From contig CM030937.1 of NCBI GenBank assembly GCA_018136815.1, positions 2,111,887 to 2,175,886 on the forward strand: a DNA stretch of 64,000 nt, in the 5' to 3' direction. A model generated the notes under the pieces. The model saw only the letters and a program-made list of their open reading frames with translations, had not been told where the DNA came from and ran no database searches. Of the stretch, positions 30,801 through 39,443 are shown in pieces (positions within the stretch are counted from its first letter, which is position 1; each line of letters starts with the position of its first letter). This DNA comes from Isochrysis galbana (lineage: Eukaryota > Haptophyta > Isochrysidales > Isochrysidaceae). The translations under genes and the position numbers were made by a program.

Positions 30801-31023
30801 GTGGCGTGGCTATTCTATTCGAGAAGCCACCTGGGAGCCTCGTTCCGAGTTGCTCCGTCGTTGTTCTGATTTGCTTGATGATTATGATCGCTCCGTCGAA
30901 GAGACTTGTCCAGAAGATGTTGAGTCCCCGGAAGCAACTTCTTCGTCGGCCAGGGATACTCCTCTTCCTCTCGTTCTCGATGCGCCGTCTTCGCGCACTC
31001 GATCCAGGCTCCATTCTCGTTGA
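24781..31023 (+). CDS. Ty3 Pol with N-terminal phage-type DNA methyltransferase
   Basis: The frame opens at 24781, 46 bp inside the Gag frame and in the -1 phase; the first ATG is 24859. Order: methyltransferase (VLVVGEASGVVSSMFLLAGA SAM-binding block, AHPPCTYLS, VENPR, RSRTYVGIAGAMAAQW; to about 25385), long linker, aspartic protease (LADTGAGPS near 26656), RT (FCVDYRD, YLDD at 28243-28254), RNase H (VKTDGASKLG), integrase HHCC zinc (H-H-C-C at about 29659-29775) and D,D-35-E core, GPY/F (YSGPYRV), and a chromodomain (EYLVKWRGYSIREATWEP, about 30739-30890). All catalytic residues I looked for are present. The SAM-binding block begins before any ATG, so expression as a Gag-Pol frameshift product is likely. 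Confidence 0.93.
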   Translation, partial: VSVDAAEGIPPPRVLVVGEASGVVSSMFLLAGAHVATCDLRPSEIDYIPHFCGDALHIQNLGWDLVVAHPPCTYLSAVSCQWLDREPGRRQALESAARVFLAMASADAPFVAVENPRMHAEASALVGGLRPRQFVQPWQHGTGHQKATGLYLTASLPSLQPSKIVEGRLSAMADLSPSPHRGALRSRTYVGIAGAMAAQWMPVLRRYAREAKASRSLDFTVDWAISQAAASLRERPSLCSTGFELAEPRTALARFMEGRGEAASSSHLTPPSGSPVSDSVVVIPDAGPVADASRLLHQEDSETNVSQDEAEAEGDRFLPWEWPIEDRSTTPGPPNTVKKRRSKWQVFDRDVISGVHRWQDVTPSIAQEIAEQAAAAEPSEPPILSRLGSQGINALSPSASFTAGDEGVAELTNSFVAERPLETWDVGPDSGEDDTPEMPEHRSMQTLETKPSDAAEGEDTPRALYCDGATARGLSAAGFSELSKLPKTDLQKSLEKEWSRQMDQPRHPTDRRGLGYGGVPNPSSSAKASPRSSIPFVPQTVAAAIERVPHVDESSPSRLASNPTTLSPGAGTSLPVESIADTPPPLYPRHCLYVRDLVVCRADGDRAAQGFVLPDVALTVNSTLADTGAGPSVITTALLDRLPEDACVERVSDATVPNLHGPDGLPLITRGRASLVFSLSGRLFRHSFAVIEGNAMLLLGNDFLAAHSATISLDAASSEGSLRLRPASGDSEDSSRVLSECVVRVSTAPPPVADAGFVGAISMSPGQPLTVDFLERSTATREIPAGSEGEAAADARQPLYTPLFESADEFAAKAPASTSSEYLLYTEQAVTIPAFHRATIWVRVPLALRDHSDCAMLVDRLPNREALDSSPLVMPTVVTPTEDHRIAVTIVHTGVNALTLPSLHPIASLQVRFKLHRGWTPTGSEGDGDPVTALSEEQRSLLDSATIDPDRLLSDDQREEVRQLLARRIKAFALHPGAPNHTHVLEVELPLNPGAVPHRHAPSRVGRAGELIIEEEVAKMEAAGIIRKSNSAWASRVVLVSKKDGSVRFCVDYRDTSAKLRVEDSPLPLIVEAIDRLASGQGPLSSLFLCTLDLASGFWGIPIKESHKHITAFTTHRGKYEFNFLPFGIQSGPSYMCRLMDIVLGALAWEICMPYLDDVGIWSTGVGPSEEARAQASFEQMLHRLDLVLERLEWAGLTCKMSKCVFFATSTEYLGHVVSREGLKMDPKKVAAVADIDPSSINSLEAVRSFLGLCSYYRRFIRQFAAKAAPLTALTRKGCDVAKESQSEECRRAIQELKTAITSEPVLTPPRDDRPFIVKTDGASKLGIAGILSQLGDDNRERVVGYYARSLTSAERHWTVTEIELLAALESIRNWRPYLWGRRFKLVVDHSALRWLHTMKDQVAGGPASRLTRWALKLAEYRFDVEHKPGAVHQDADGLSRLASLEPEHEDEPLAGPAPLAVREPSSESLAEHERSHPVAAITRSVATARGLQALDRSRRRASDSGPAIQSSYLAPRTPTSEEMKAALAEDPFVEPLLGSGETANHEPSGQGSPPPAAASGPIVEDDSCSSPVAPAPAPAQPSKMFRRFVVHDGLVYYRTVPDSTDPDSLVLYVPPSLRSRYLFAYHDRSGHLGVSRMSGLLRTRVYWPGMSSDVASYVRECHECTLAKPLPRALASPSGLSVGTYPFDVVYCDVLALAPTHNFVPGVSGYDKLVVFIDSLTRWIEAEPSNGDPSSEMALDMFIRLIVTRYGVPRQLRTDAGSNLCSVLVSRILELTGTDLSSTEPYRHEGVGFVERAQQTLIRLMRASNEGGGHWVDHLPFLLLSLRASSGRVTSRSPASLIFGRELRLPAQLSDPKSVSPTALEAASADVRSYASRLNASLRLSWSSALEATLAAQAESVRDATIKSQRPARFEPGDRVCMRLPGHANKLQFIYSGPYRVVEALSDTRYRLRDLENRLVKEEVHISNLRPYHTFVDEEPLADDEYIVEKLLDRRSHGDSIEYLVKWRGYSIREATWEPRSELLRRCSDLLDDYDRSVEETCPEDVESPEATSSSARDTPLPLVLDAPSSRTRSRLHSR

Positions 31024-31400
31024 TCCCATGTCTTGGGTAAGGGACCCGTCCCTCTAGGCTAGCCCCACGCCTCGGCTAGGGCTCCGAGTTCAAGAGCGAA
31101 TCATGGAGGTGATGAACGCGTGCTGCCTGCGCTCTACACCCGGCGCAACACCCGAGCAAAGCTCCTGTAAAAGGGAGAAGTGGGTGGGGCAGTGCGTACG
31201 AAAGAGGCCGCCGCGCTAAGCCGCCGATTTCGTGCTCGCTTTGGATCCAAAGGGTGTTCTTGTCTCCACGTTTCGCTCGCTATGTTTCGTTGCTTCTTGT
31301 TCCGATTCTGACCTCTGGTCAGCCCAAGTTCCAGGTTCCAGGTCTCTGTTTCCAGGTTCACCGCTCGACATCGGGAGACGTCTCGATCTTAGTCGGGGGG
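31024..31400. other. Ty3 3' untranslated region and polypurine tract
   Basis: Non-coding stretch between the pol stop and the 3' LTR. agtcgggggg at 31391-31400 abuts the LTR and is the probable plus-strand primer. Confidence 0.75.
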
Positions 31401-32723
31401 TGTCGCATTCATCCTAGATGATGCGATTTCCAGGCTCTTGTTTCCAGGTCCTTCGCCGTGCGGCCACACGGTGAAGCTCAGGTACATCTAGGTTGGTAGG
31501 GTTCGTCCCTAGCGATCTAGAATTCGAGTTCTCGTTTCGTTCCTTCTAGCCTGTTTGTCAGGTCTAGATTCCAGGTTTCCTCCTTTCGGGTAATCTTTAC
31601 CTAAAGGAGCCAGGTCGCCTGTTGCTCGCTGCGCGCTTGTCTCAGGCTCTCGGGTTACCTTGTGAAGGCTTGTTTAGCTTCTTGCAAGGCTTGTTGTTTC
31701 TTGTTGGGTTCCGGTTCTTTCTTGGGACCTGCTGACTTTCGTTGTTGTCCAGGCCTGTTCTTCGTAGGTTCTGCTTGGCCTGGTTAGGGTTTCGTTGCCT
31801 TCCCGCGTTCGGCGTTTGGCGTTGGCGTTCGGAAATTTCCTCTCACATTCCCTAGGTCCGCTACCCTTGGCTTGTAGGTCCTTGCTTCTTTCTTCTCGGT
31901 CAAGGTGTTTGGCGAGCGAGTCGGTTGCTCTATCCGCTCGAGATTTGAGGTTTAATTTGCCATCTCCCCTTGGAGACCGGTGTAGGTTCGCTTCCTAGGT
32001 GAGGGAATCTTTCCCCTTGATGCAAGTTACATGCAAGCCTTGGCCCCTTTGGTGTTTCTTCCCCTTGGTTGCTACTCAGGGTTGTTCGTTAGAAGCGTCT
32101 AGAAGGTTCACGCTCAACGGCAAGATTTATTCGGTCGTGAAGATATCTCGTCGCGATCTGTATCCAAAGTGATCGCCGTGGTCGCGCGACAGGACGCTCC
32201 CCTTCGGACTCTCCGCTACGTGGGAAGTTACAACGGAGACACGCTCCGGCCGTCGCTGTGGAGTCTCTCTCTCTCTCGCTCTCTCTCTCCGTCTCTCGCG
32301 ACGTGTTTGAGTTATCGGTGATTTGGGGTCGCGGTTGCTTGATAATTTGCTTGGTTTGGGTGAATGATTCCGGTGTGTTCGTGAGTCGGTGTATCCTGTT
32401 GTTCTCAGCTTCGTTGTCCGTCGTTGTTCGCTGCGTCGCTGCACTCAAGCAGCTTAGGCTCCCTCCCTGAGGGAAGAGTTCTTTGTAGGTCTAACAATCT
32501 CTTACAACCCATCACACTAGGGCCGCTAGGAGCGCCTCGCCGCCCCACAGCCCTTCGTTCGCCGTTCGTTCCCCGTCCAGACACCCAAATGGGGTTGCCC
32601 GACCCAGTCCAGAATTTCATTCACCCGACTCCCGGTGGGGAGGAGGGCCAAAGCGCCGCGCTAGCCGCCGGTGCTGCTCGCGACGGAGTGGCTCAGAGCC
32701 CTCCGGCTCCGCTCGACTCGACA
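31401..32723 (+). repeat. 3' LTR of the Ty3 element
   Basis: Offset from the 5' LTR by exactly 10,199 bp along its whole length with no difference noticed. It ends CGACA at 32723, followed by the GAAGG target duplication. Confidence 0.93.
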
Positions 32724-32728
32724 GAAGG

Positions 32729-33142
32729 TCGCCGAGGCTCCTTGACCTTGAGCTCGAGCATCGAGACCGCAACGATCCGTCTCTCTCTCGAGTGCTGAAG
32801 CTGAGTATTTTGGCGCCATGCTCACCGCCAAAGACCTCATCTTCATTCGAGACCTCATCGGATCTCGGCATTCTTCTTGATGGCCCTTCAGTTGTTTACT
32901 CGGACTCCAAGTCCGCCGTTGACATGGCTTTTGATCCGGTGGCCTTCAAAAAGACCAAACATATCTTGCGTGCAGGAGCCTTTCTGCATGACCTCGTCGC
33001 TAAACAGGTCCTCACGCTCAAGCACGTCAAAGGGCATCAGATGGTTGTTGACATCTTGACGAAACCATGTCCGCGCAACCAGATTCATCGGATTCTTCAA
33101 CTCCTTGATTCCTTCTCTTCTTCGACTTTCTGCGAGATGTGA
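32729..33142 (+). pseudogene. Ty1/copia RNase H relic
   Basis: C-terminal end of a copia Pol: VSLSSAEAEYFGAM in one phase, then, after a frameshift near 32870, YSDSKSAVDMAFDP, KKTKHI and VDILTKP, ending at 33142. These are the standard RNase H landmarks of copia elements. A purine run (aggaggggg near 33191) then ggtatcatggatgcatcc may mark the start of its 3' LTR. The 5' part of the element is not seen on the other side of the Ty3 insertion. Confidence 0.8.
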
Positions 33143-33580
33143 ATCTTCTTCGACGTTTGGTTGTAAGCGTCGTACCCGTACTCCGCTTAGGAGGGGGTAT
33201 CATGGATGCATCCATCTTCTTGATGCATCCATTTTCTCTACCTTTAGATCCCCCTTGGGAGTCAGTTGAGTCGCAACTTGTTGAGAGTTGAGAGGCTCAA
33301 CATGTTGAGTCAACTTGTTGAGAGGTTGACTCAACGTGTTGAGTCAACTTGTTGAGAGGTCGATCCCCGCCGTTTTCCTTTTTCTGCACGTTATTGTCGC
33401 ACGTATTCTACTGTGTCACTATTAGTGGCTCGCGTGCGTTACTGTGAATGTGCGTGCGTGCGGGTGTAGAGGGGATTTTATCCTGCGATATACAGTCGGT
33501 GATGCGATCGGCGATGGCGCTCTGCCTCGCCCAAGCCGCGGTGGTTGCCTCGTGAGCACCACCGCGATACCCCTTTACCC
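33143..33580. repeat. Copia 3' flank with caac-tgttgag repeats
   Basis: Between 33269 and 33362 the motif caac(a/t)tgttgag recurs about six times, including the palindrome ctcaacatgttgag. This is probably within the copia LTR; the rest to 33580 is unremarkable. Confidence 0.4.
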
Positions 33581-33584
33581 GCAA

Positions 33585-33945
33585 CAAGAGGGGAGAGAGA
33601 AAGCGGAGAAGGGGGTGGAAAAAAATTGGTAAGTCCCGCTCCTGTTTGCACATGATAAGTCGGGCGGGGCACCGAAGCCGCGCCGCCCACTCGGAGACAT
33701 AGGAGGAAGGGGGGGAATGATCACCGGGGGGGGGGGGGGGGGGGCACCGGACCATATCTAAGCCCTTCACCCCTATCCCCCTAGTAGTGTACGGGGAGAG
33801 CCGCCTGATGGTGGGGGGAGAAGGGCCGGGGGAGTGCGGGGGGCTGTAAAAAAGCATGCTACGTACTACGTACTACGTGTAGTAGGTAGTGGTTCCATTC
33901 GCCGCGAGTGCGGTAAGAATATTGAAAGTTTTTTTTTACATAATA
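33585..33945 (+). mobile_element. 5'-truncated T-tailed retroelement (same family as 36365)
   Basis: Matches the right half of the complete element at 36365-37378: ggggagagagaaagcggaga, cgcccactcggagacatagg, ccggaccatatctaagccct, cgcgagtgcggtaagaatat, ending in a run of nine T at about 33932-33940. Non-coding. Truncation at the 5' side and the T-run at the 3' side suit target-primed insertion. Confidence 0.65.
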
Positions 33946-34149
33946 CCACCAATTGCTTGTGTTCACACGCGGGCAATTCCGTCCTACATGGTAGGACTGG
34001 TCCTACAAAGCTAGGTACCTTTATCCCAATATCAATCAATTGATGTCAGTACCTGACTTTCTGCTCAAGCGTGAATAAAAGCCTTGTTCTCCCTCCCTGC
34101 AATACATCCTTCCCACATGCACAATAAAGTGGACAGTACAGAGTAGCGC

Positions 34150-34200
34150 AAGCACGCAGCTTCATGCCGCGCTAGTAGCGGGGAATTCTCAAAAATTTTG
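34150..34200 (+). repeat. 3' end of an ORF1-type element
   Basis: catgccgcgctagtagcggg then gaattctcaaaaattttgatc resembles the 3' end of the element at 53901-55690 (cacgccgcacgcgtagcggg gaattttaagaag). Only this end is present. Confidence 0.4.
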
Positions 34201-34474
34201 ATCTTCATCTCCGCTACCGATAGCCACGAGCGTCGCACCGTACGCCACAGAGTGAAGTCCATGATTCAAGCGGCTCATCCCATGGCACACGGCTTCAGTT
34301 TGCGGCGGCGTGGAGGATTCAGGCAAGCAGGCGGAAACAGATTACTACCCGCAATCCCTCACTGCGGCCTGCGAAGCGCGCGACGCGGTGACGACGAGGT
34401 TGATACTCAACACGTTGTGCTCCTTCATGCCAAGCTTCCCATACGGCTCTGGCACTCCTACTCCGACCGCACTT

Positions 34475-35080
34475 TCACTTCGATTTTGTTGCGCCACATG
34501 AGCTCGAGGCGTGCCCAAAATCACCATGCTGATCGCCGCCAAGTGCAAGAGAGGAGAGAACCGATGGAATCACTTCCCTCACCTCAGACAATTTGAGATC
34601 TGGTCGTGCAACGCGTGTACCTTCTAGTTTCTCGCCCACGCTGACATCCACCACGCATGGCTCCGGGACGAGGCGGAGCCTTTCGCCCTCCACCCTCAGC
34701 ACCTGAGGAGCCGACCGTGCAAATCCGTCCCATCCGCCATAACGTGCTTTGATGTGGCGTGACGTGTTGAGTATCATCCCGTCGTCACCCCGCAACGCGC
34801 TTCGCCTCACGCGCTCTTGCAGCGCAGCTCCAGCTGCCGCGAGCGGCATCGCGTGGTCTTCTGCGTCAGAGAGGATGGCGCGAACGTGTTCAATCAGCTC
34901 AGACTCCAGCTTCGCCTCCTGCTCCACCACCGCCTGCCGCCAATCTCCCAGACCCTCTGACACAACTGCTGCGACCGCCGCCAGCCGCCGCTCCGCCACC
35001 TCGCGCTTCTCGTGAGCCTTGCTGACGCCGCGGTTCTTGCCGTGGCGCTGGCCTTGACGCGCGGAGTGAACGCGACCCAT
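34475..35080 (-). CDS. Unrecognised gene, possible 5' exon
   Basis: ATG at 35080 starts MGRVHSARQGQRHGKNRGVS, followed by an Ala/Glu-rich helix (KREVAERRLAAVAAVVSEGL) and a region with RHIKARYGGWDGFARSAPQVL and DVSVGEKLEGTRVARPDLKL. The open frame ends at 34475, but a GTGAGG donor-like site after LSE (near 34592) and further coding-like sequence down to about 34340 in another phase suggest an intron. I do not recognise the family. The 5' flank (35095-35180) is a CT/CCCT microsatellite, as for other host genes here. Confidence 0.45.
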   Translation of the reverse strand: MGRVHSARQGQRHGKNRGVSKAHEKREVAERRLAAVAAVVSEGLGDWRQAVVEQEAKLESELIEHVRAILSDAEDHAMPLAAAGAALQERVRRSALRGDDGMILNTSRHIKARYGGWDGFARSAPQVLRVEGERLRLVPEPCVVDVSVGEKLEGTRVARPDLKLSEVREVIPSVLSSLALGGDQHGDFGHASSSCGATKSK

Positions 35081-35179
35081 AATAAGCCTACGCAGACTCT
35101 CTCCCTCTCTCTCTCCCTCCCTCCCTCTCTCCCTCCCTCCCTCTCTCTCTCTCTCTCTCTCTCCCTCTCCCTCTCTAAC

Positions 35180-36105
35180 TGTGCCGCCTCTCGGAGTCGA
35201 CGTGCTGCCAGAGAGAACTCTATCAGAGAGAGAAAGAGAGAGAGAGGCTTCTCTCACGGAGTTCATAATAAGAAGAGAGAAGTGTAAGGCGAGAGTGAGT
35301 TCTCGTACAAATGACTTTTGTGTACGTACTCGAGACTGTCGTCGTGGACGAACAAGACTATTTTCGTCTGTTCACGGAATCAATCGGTAGTGGGTTGTTC
35401 GGAAATCGGACCCTTGTAGAGTAAAGTACGTCTCCCGTTTATATGTAAATATAAAAGGTATGTTCAGATGTGTACAACGATGTCCCCCCCTGTGTTCACA
35501 CGCGAGGCCAAATAATAATAATAATTTCTTAACCCTAGATAGGCCCTAGAACCCTAGTACTAGTACATAGTACATGCCTAGTCCTCCAAGAGTAGCCCGG
35601 TCACTCACTATGGGGGTGCGGAGGGCACCAGCTACAATGGATGAATGAAGGGCAAAATAAGCTCCCTATAGGTTTCGATAGGATGGATCAGCAAAAAAAA
35701 ATGGGGGTTCTCCGGCGAAATTTTCGAAAAATACCAAATACCGAATTTCAGGCCTTCGAAGACGGTGCGCGAAATACAGTCGGCCCCCCTCCGGTAGTGC
35801 TCGTTTGGTGCGAACCGTGATAGCTCTTTAGCAGACCAAGTTCAAGCGTCAGTGATGTTGCGATACAATCGCAGCAAACGCTAGCAGTCGTGATGTGTGA
35901 CGTGCGACGTGCAAGTGCCAAGTACCAAGTAGCAAACTTCAAATGTAGGTATGTGTATGTGAAAATTGCAGCAGCTATAGCTATAGACCAATAGTCTACA
36001 AGTGGTGGGAGATGATGGTGTATGTAAGGTAGACGTAGACGTGTAACGGGCTCGAAAATCGAAAATACCGCGCGGGCATGCTAGCGGTATTTATAGCACA
36101 CAACT
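35180..36105. other. Intergenic, no gene recognised
   Basis: Contains CT/GA microsatellite next to the gene at 34475-35080, then AT-richer sequence with no convincing exon or RNA gene. Confidence 0.45.
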
Positions 36106-36350
36106 GGATATTTTTCTGGATATTTGGGTAAATTGCTGGATATTTTGCGGATATTTTTGCTGGATATTTGGGTCCGATTTTGTGGATATTTCTGCCAAGG
36201 CCTAACGGTGGCATGCGCATGTGTGGCGATGCGCGCGGGGATGCGGTGCAATAGACGCGAAGGCGAGAGACATCTATGGACATTTCTTGAGATATTTGGG
36301 CTGAACTTTGAGATATATCGGAGATATGAGATATCCCCCATGGATATTTG
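36106..36350. repeat. Cluster of GGATATTT motifs
   Basis: GGATATTT or a one-base variant occurs about ten times in 245 bp with irregular spacing (for example tggatatttgggtaaattgc, tggatatttgggtccgattt). One more occurs at 37394, just beyond the inserted retroelement. It looks like a decayed tandem array that served as the insertion target. Confidence 0.55.
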
Positions 36351-36364
36351 GGCGAGCAAATCGT

Positions 36365-37378
36365 CAACTAAGTCTATACTTGGTTGGCCCATGGGGGGGC
36401 ACGAGCCCCCCCCCTCTCCACTCCTCCCCTGCCATCTGCCATGGGGGAGGAACCACCCATCCTCCTGGCATGCCTGATGGCTTGCCAGGAGGCCACTGCC
36501 CTACTGACCCACTTCCTTCCCCACAGGCTCGCCCCATTCGCCCAAGAGGATGCAACTTGAGGTTCCCTTTTTTTAGCCCCCCACATTGCCTTTTTCTATA
36601 CATTATACAATTCTAACCTTCACCACCCCCAAAAATGCATATGGGTCCAATGCCGCGCGGGTTGATTTCAAACAATAAAGAAGTCATCTTTGTGTGTATC
36701 CGCTATTTCTAGACCGGTTAAGTTCTAATTTTTACATACATTTTACGGGGCAATTGTAAAAAAACAACCAAACCTGAGGTTGCATCCTCTCATCCTGGCC
36801 CCTCGTGACCAGCCCAATGCTCCAACCCCCCCTCCCCCCCTAGTCGACAGGCAGACAGGTGCAACGTCGGGGCCCCAGAGGCTCGGGAGCGCCAGCGAGG
36901 GAGAGGCAGGGGAGGCCAGGGCCCAGCCCCAGCCTCCTCTGCCCCCTGAGCTGGCCTCCAGGAGCCTCCAGGGGCCGCTAGAGGGCAGCTGGAGGCCTGC
37001 CGCAGGCGCGCCATCGCGCGTGCCGCAGGAGAGGGGAGAGAGAGCGCGGAGAAGGGGGTGGGCGCGAGCGAGAGCTCCGCCCACCGGAAAATCGGTAAGT
37101 CTCGCGCCTGTTTACAGGATAAGACGAGACAGAGTCGGCCGCCCACTCGGAGACACAGGAGGAAGTGGGGGAAAGATCACCGGGGGGGGGCGCGGGCCAC
37201 CGGACCATATCTAAGCCCTCCACCCCAATCCCCCTAGTAGTGTACGGGGGGAGCCGCCTGATGGCGGGGGAGAAGGGCCGGGGAATGGGGGTGTAGAGAG
37301 TATGCTACGTGCTACTTGTAGTGGGTAGTGGTTCCATTCGCCGCGAGTGCGGTAAGAATATTAAAAGGTTTTTTTTTG
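36365..37378 (+). mobile_element. Complete T-tailed non-coding retroelement, interrupted
   Basis: Flanked by a 15-bp target duplication, gggcgagcaaatcgt, at 36350-36364 and 37379-37393. It begins caactaagtctatacttggt and ends aatattaaaaggttttttttt. Removing the 246-bp miniature transposon inside leaves about 768 bp, with no protein-coding capacity that I can see. Parts recur at 33585, 48834, 51735, 53225 and 59750. The variable-length duplication and 5'-truncated copies point to target-primed mobilisation, SINE- or LINE-derivative style; the 3' T-run is unusual. Confidence 0.75.
36545..36790. mobile_element. 246-bp miniature DNA transposon with CA target duplication
   Basis: The left end agaggatgcaacttgaggtt and right end aacctgaggttgcatcctct are near-perfect inverted repeats (18 of 20). 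CA flanks both sides (36543-36544 and 36791-36792). The uninterrupted site is seen at about 49075-49100 in the sister repeat (gccccattcgcccatcctgg on the element strand), which proves the insertion. Single ends of this family occur at 6219 and 47030. Superfamily unassigned. Confidence 0.85.
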
Positions 37379-37393
37379 GGGCGAGCAAATCGT

Positions 37394-37959
37394 GGATATT
37401 TTTTTGGCCTACCCCTATCTAGTGCCTCCTCTTCTCTAGGCGCCGCCCTCGCTTCCCAAAGGCTCCCTCACATTTCAGATTTGGAACGCAGGTAGTTAAA
37501 TTACAGACATATATGATATTCGTACTCATGTAAGTAGTAGAGCTACGTCATGTTGTATTTCTCGAATGCCCAGCGGGGCGTCTGTGCGTACTCGCAATTG
37601 ATTTGCGAAGATGTGGGATGCAAAGGAGGTCGAGGTGGGGAGCGGGGGGGCTGAAGCGCGGGATGTGAAGGGCGAGAAGCTCGCGCCCATGTCTTGAACC
37701 AATGATTACGAGCGAGCAACATCCTACGCCTAAATTGCCGTACTATATTCTTTTGATTAGCCTCTCTCCTCGTTAGATCGAGCAGAGTGAATCCGTAGTA
37801 TTACTTGTCTAGACACCGACTAGACGTCGTCGATCACAACATTCTGATCCTATCGCGATGAGGCAGGTACCCATGAAGCCTACTTACGCTGGACGTCGCC
37901 AACGATTGCAATCATCATTCAATAGAGATCTCTTCCGCCCGGCAATGCATCGAGCAAAA
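37394..37959. other. Intergenic, no gene recognised
   Basis: 3' flank of the Tim17-family gene on the other strand. No exon or RNA gene recognised. Confidence 0.45.
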
Positions 37960-39033
37960 TCACTTGGTGGCCCATTTATCAATAAGGTCCTCCTTGCCAA
38001 AGGTCGCACTCCGCTCCTCATCAAGCTCCGATGATTCCGGCGTGTGAGGCATCCAACCACTGCTCAAGCTGGATTCGTAATCCTTGCCCTTTAAGGGGGG
38101 TGGCTGGTAGAAGTCCATTCCCGCCGACTGCCCGACAGGCGGCGGCATTACCGGCTGCGGCATCGGCGGTGTGGCATTTTGGCCGGCGGGGGGGGCGACA
38201 CCAGCGGTAGGCTGTCGCAGCTCTTGCCGCGAAGGCTCAGCACTAAGCATGTAAAAGAAGGAGCAGAGGAGCGCGCTCGAGAGGCCTGCGCCAACAAGTG
38301 CCCGATTGTTGCGATACGTCCACGGTGCGTGTGGCAGCGGTGTCATCCAGCCCGGAAGCGCCCCGGCAAGACCAATGCCACCTCCGACCACAAAGGGGTT
38401 GAACACATCTCGCTTCCCCCTAGCGTTTTCAAGGACGCAGGTGCCTCCATTGTAGGTGGCGAGGAAGGAGGCAAACGAGAGGCCCGAACGCACTGCATTG
38501 AGCAACACAAGCCGACCTCCGCCACCTGAGTGGGTACACCGGGGAATTCGGATAAGAAGCCATATTCCAAGTGTACGTGCGGATTGAGAAGAGGGGAGAT
38601 TGTGAACGCCTAGCACGAGAGCGCACAATACAATGGTCTAGCACCGACTACACAAGACGGGCATGACCGTCAAATAGCTACAGAAGCATTGATGGTGGCA
38701 AAAGGGGAGAGGTCCGAGATGGACGAGGAAGGGCGGACAGGCAGACGAATATGTGCGGTAGTAGAGGGGATGACAGCAAAGATCGAGATTGCATGAAACG
38801 AGGGGGCGAGAGCGCACGCGCGGAGTGTTGTGGGACGTGGTAGTATATGTTGGCCGAGCAGAAACGGCGAAGTGGCGGGGGGCTCTGAGGGCAGGCATAC
38901 CTGCGAGGCCGAGCTCAAGCGCTCTCTGCGAGGCTAGGATTCCGCCGAGGGCACCGCCCATCAGCATGCCAGAGTAGGCGGAGGCGAGCGTGCGGCCGAG
39001 GCACGAGCGGCGGCGTGGAGCCTCCTCCGCCAT
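37960..39033 (-). CDS. Tim17/Tim22/Tim23-family membrane protein, two exons
   Basis: Exons 38901-39033 and 37960-38525 with a 375-bp intron (GTATGC donor, CACTCAG acceptor) give 232 residues. The fold is the four-helix Tim17/22/23 type: Gly-rich helix SGMLMGGALGGILAS, then AVRSGLSFASFLATYNGGTC, RGKRDVFNPFVVGGGIGLAG and ALVGAGLSSALLCSFFYML. FASFL..YNG and RGK.D..N are typical superfamily landmarks of inner-membrane translocases and related plastid (PRAT) proteins. A Pro/Gln-rich soluble tail of about 75 residues follows, ending DKWATK. Mitochondrion versus plastid cannot be settled. Confidence 0.82.
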
Positions 39034-39443
39034 CCACCGGGGGAGAGGGCGGGGGGGAGCGGGGAGGAGGAGAGAGGGGAAGAGAGGCGACGAGCGATGA
39101 AGGGGGAGAGGAAGTATCGGATAGAGAGGATGAAGAGAAAGGAGTGAGGCACAGAGAGGGGGAGCGATGAGAGGAAGAAGAGAGAGAGAGAAGAGAGTCT
39201 TCTCGAAGCTCGGCGAGGCTATTTTAGGATCTAGACCTTGAGATACTTGAAACTACCGCTATAAAGAGAAGAGACTCTTCTCGACGCTCTGGGAGGCTTA
39301 TGATGTGACCTTTGGGAAGAGGGGGGCGCGATATTTTAGGATCTCGACCGTGTGACACTACATCGCTATAATTAATACACAATAGGAGTACTCTATTACA
39401 TATACTCGGTCAGAGCGTGGGTGGGTGGGTGTGGGCGGGAAGG
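39034..39443. other. Divergent intergenic region
   Basis: Lies between the Tim17-family gene (-) and the PH-like gene (+). It has GA-rich tracts and a near-duplicated stretch: ttttaggatctagaccttga at about 39222 and ttttaggatctcgaccgtgt at about 39333, each preceded by gaagagactcttctcg or similar. Confidence 0.5.

Larger units (their letters stand above)
21202..32723 (+). mobile_element. Complete Ty3/gypsy chromovirus encoding a DNA methyltransferase
   Basis: An 11.5-kb LTR retrotransposon. LTRs of 1,323 bp start TGTCG and end CGACA, and appear identical by eye. GAAGG at 21197-21201 and 32724-32728 is the 5-bp target duplication. A polypurine tract (agtcgggggg) precedes the 3' LTR. The coding order is Gag-like frames, methyltransferase, protease, RT, RNase H, integrase, GPY/F module, chromodomain, the order of Ty3/gypsy chromoviruses apart from the methyltransferase. 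Identical LTRs and an unbroken 2,000-codon pol imply a recent insertion. It sits next to a copia relic whose sequence resumes after the right duplication. Confidence 0.95.

Noticed and set aside
31401..32723. Segmental duplication of a gag-containing region
   Set aside because: TGTCG...CGACA ends, a preceding polypurine tract and GAAGG flanks show this is simply the 3' LTR.
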